From PWXP01 sp034005525 (lineage in GTDB: Bacteria > Planctomycetota > Planctomycetia > Pirellulales > Thermoguttaceae), in the NCBI GenBank assembly GCA_034005525.1, contig JAVEUP010000185.1, forward strand, positions 1 to 15,212: DNA of 15,212 bases. The letters run 5' to 3'. Below, in pieces: positions 14,359-15,212 of the stretch. The first letter of the stretch is position 1. Every line of letters starts with the position of its first letter. Made by a program: the position numbers and the translations under genes. The notes under the pieces were generated by a model. The model did not search any database. It saw only the letters and a list, made by a program, of their open reading frames with translations, and was not told the DNA's origin.

Positions 14359-15212
14359 ATGATTGGCTGCGAACAATCGTTCGAGAGAATTCGGCGTCAT
14401 CGCCGATGGTCCGGCCGGGCCGTACTGGCAACCATCGTCGTTTGCGCTGTATGCGCCCTTCTCGCAGCGCAGGTCGAGGGGGCTGTCTCCACGTGGGTGG
14501 CCGCGCCTGCGGATATGTACTGGGGTACGCCCGGAAACTGGGATCCGGTTGGGGTGCCGAATACCGCCGATGCCGACGTGGTGTTCGTCTATTCTTCCGT
14601 CACGACTCTGACGCTTAACAACCCAACCGGGACGTCCGACCGCACGGTGAAGAGCATTACCTTCGCCGGGTCGAGCAGTTTCACGATCAATGCCGGTGGG
14701 GTGCTCTGGGTGCGCTCCTCCGATGCGGTCCACGTTCAGTCGGGCAGTCCCGGCCAGACCTTCAACGTCAACTTCCGGCCCAACATAGGCGGCACGCACA
14801 ACTTCAACATCGTCAACGATGGAACGGGACTGCTTACGTTCGCCGGACACATCACCTCGAACCCCAACTGCAACGCGACACTCGTATTCGACGGAAGCGG
14901 CGATGTTCGCGTCTCGCGATTAGATCGGCGATGGGCGAACGAGACAACCAACGTGCACGTCGTGAAGAACGGCCCGGCAACACTGACAATCACCGGAGCC
15001 AATTCAAGTCCCGGCAATGCAACCACTACCGGAGCCTCCGCCGGCACCACGACGATCAACCAGGGCACGATCAGTATTGACGCCGAAAACCGTCTGGGCC
15101 GCGATCCGGGCGGATACTACACATCCGGTGGGGATTTCGTGCCGGGGGCGTTCAATCCTGCCGCGCTGACCCTCAACGGCGGCACTTTGCGGGCGACGGC
15201 CGGTTTCGCCAT
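14359..15212 (+). CDS. Secreted protein with autotransporter-associated beta-strand repeat, 5' part
   Basis: This frame is open from an ATG at 14359 to the right edge (284 complete codons), so the C-terminus is missing. The start is supported by GAGGAG (14346-14351) seven bases upstream. The N-terminus has a long basic n-region (R-I-R-R-H-R-R-W-S-G-R) and a hydrophobic core (A-V-L-A-T-I-V-V-C-A-V-C-A-L-L-A-A), with likely cleavage near V-E-G-A (about residue 42). The mature start, S-T-W-V-A-A-P-A-D-M-Y-W-G-T-P-G-N-W-D-P, has the same W...N-W-D-P...P pattern as the upstream 932-residue protein. Residues about 205-240 (G-P-A-T-L-T-I-T-G-A-N, then G-T-T-T-I-N-Q-G-T-I-S-I) match the autotransporter-associated beta-strand repeat (PATR-type: ...LTLTGANTYTG-GTT-INAGTL). 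A parallel beta-helix surface protein is likely; whether it ends in PEP-CTERM, dockerin or a beta-barrel is outside the window. Confidence 0.85.
   Translation, partial: MIGCEQSFERIRRHRRWSGRAVLATIVVCAVCALLAAQVEGAVSTWVAAPADMYWGTPGNWDPVGVPNTADADVVFVYSSVTTLTLNNPTGTSDRTVKSITFAGSSSFTINAGGVLWVRSSDAVHVQSGSPGQTFNVNFRPNIGGTHNFNIVNDGTGLLTFAGHITSNPNCNATLVFDGSGDVRVSRLDRRWANETTNVHVVKNGPATLTITGANSSPGNATTTGASAGTTTINQGTISIDAENRLGRDPGGYYTSGGDFVPGAFNPAALTLNGGTLRATAGFA

Overview
The window looks like chromosomal DNA of a Planctomycetota member. Three observations point there: a secreted beta-propeller related to the planctomycete hydrazine-synthase-alpha-like proteins, a large glycine/threonine-rich secreted protein with a PEP-CTERM sorting tail, and a second autotransporter-repeat-type secreted protein beside it. 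Most of the window is GC-rich. The first ~1.3 kb is visibly poorer in GC than the rest. No tRNA, rRNA, CRISPR array or intact transposase was seen.

Layout. (1) 12-1301 (+): an unrecognised protein with a possible, partly degenerate PD-(D/E)XK nuclease-like core; it may start before the window. (2) 1355-2527 (+): a radical SAM protein of the spore-photoproduct-lyase-like (SplB/COG1533) group. (3) 2806-6101 (-): a two-gene operon of a thiolase followed by a 3-hydroxyacyl-CoA dehydrogenase/enoyl-CoA hydratase fusion, translationally coupled through a TAATG overlap. (4) 6102-6632: a divergent regulatory region holding a ~100-bp inverted-repeat element. (5) 6633-8869 (+): a tandem-ACT-domain protein and a benzoate-CoA-ligase-type acyl-CoA synthetase, closed by a strong terminator hairpin that includes the ligase stop codon. 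(6) 9005-10312 (-): a secreted beta-propeller protein that appears to be an internally shortened HzsA-like protein. (7) 10313-11176: a long non-coding stretch with a tandem 16-bp repeat and hairpins. (8) 11177-13975 (+): a 932-residue secreted beta-solenoid protein with a PEP-CTERM tail. (9) 13976-14358: a non-coding spacer with a candidate three-stem RNA. (10) 14359 to the right edge (+): the start of a second secreted beta-solenoid protein, cut by the window.

The genes in 2806-8869 make biochemical sense as one module. The ligase would activate an aromatic (or similar carboxylic) acid to its CoA thioester, the fusion would hydrate and oxidise a ring-opened or side-chain acyl-CoA, and the thiolase would cleave the 3-oxoacyl-CoA. 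The ACT protein is a plausible ligand-sensing partner. No ring reductase or ring-cleaving enzyme is visible, so the substrate is inferred only from the ligase family. The two secreted proteins at the right end suggest exosortase-dependent surface proteins or matrix proteins.
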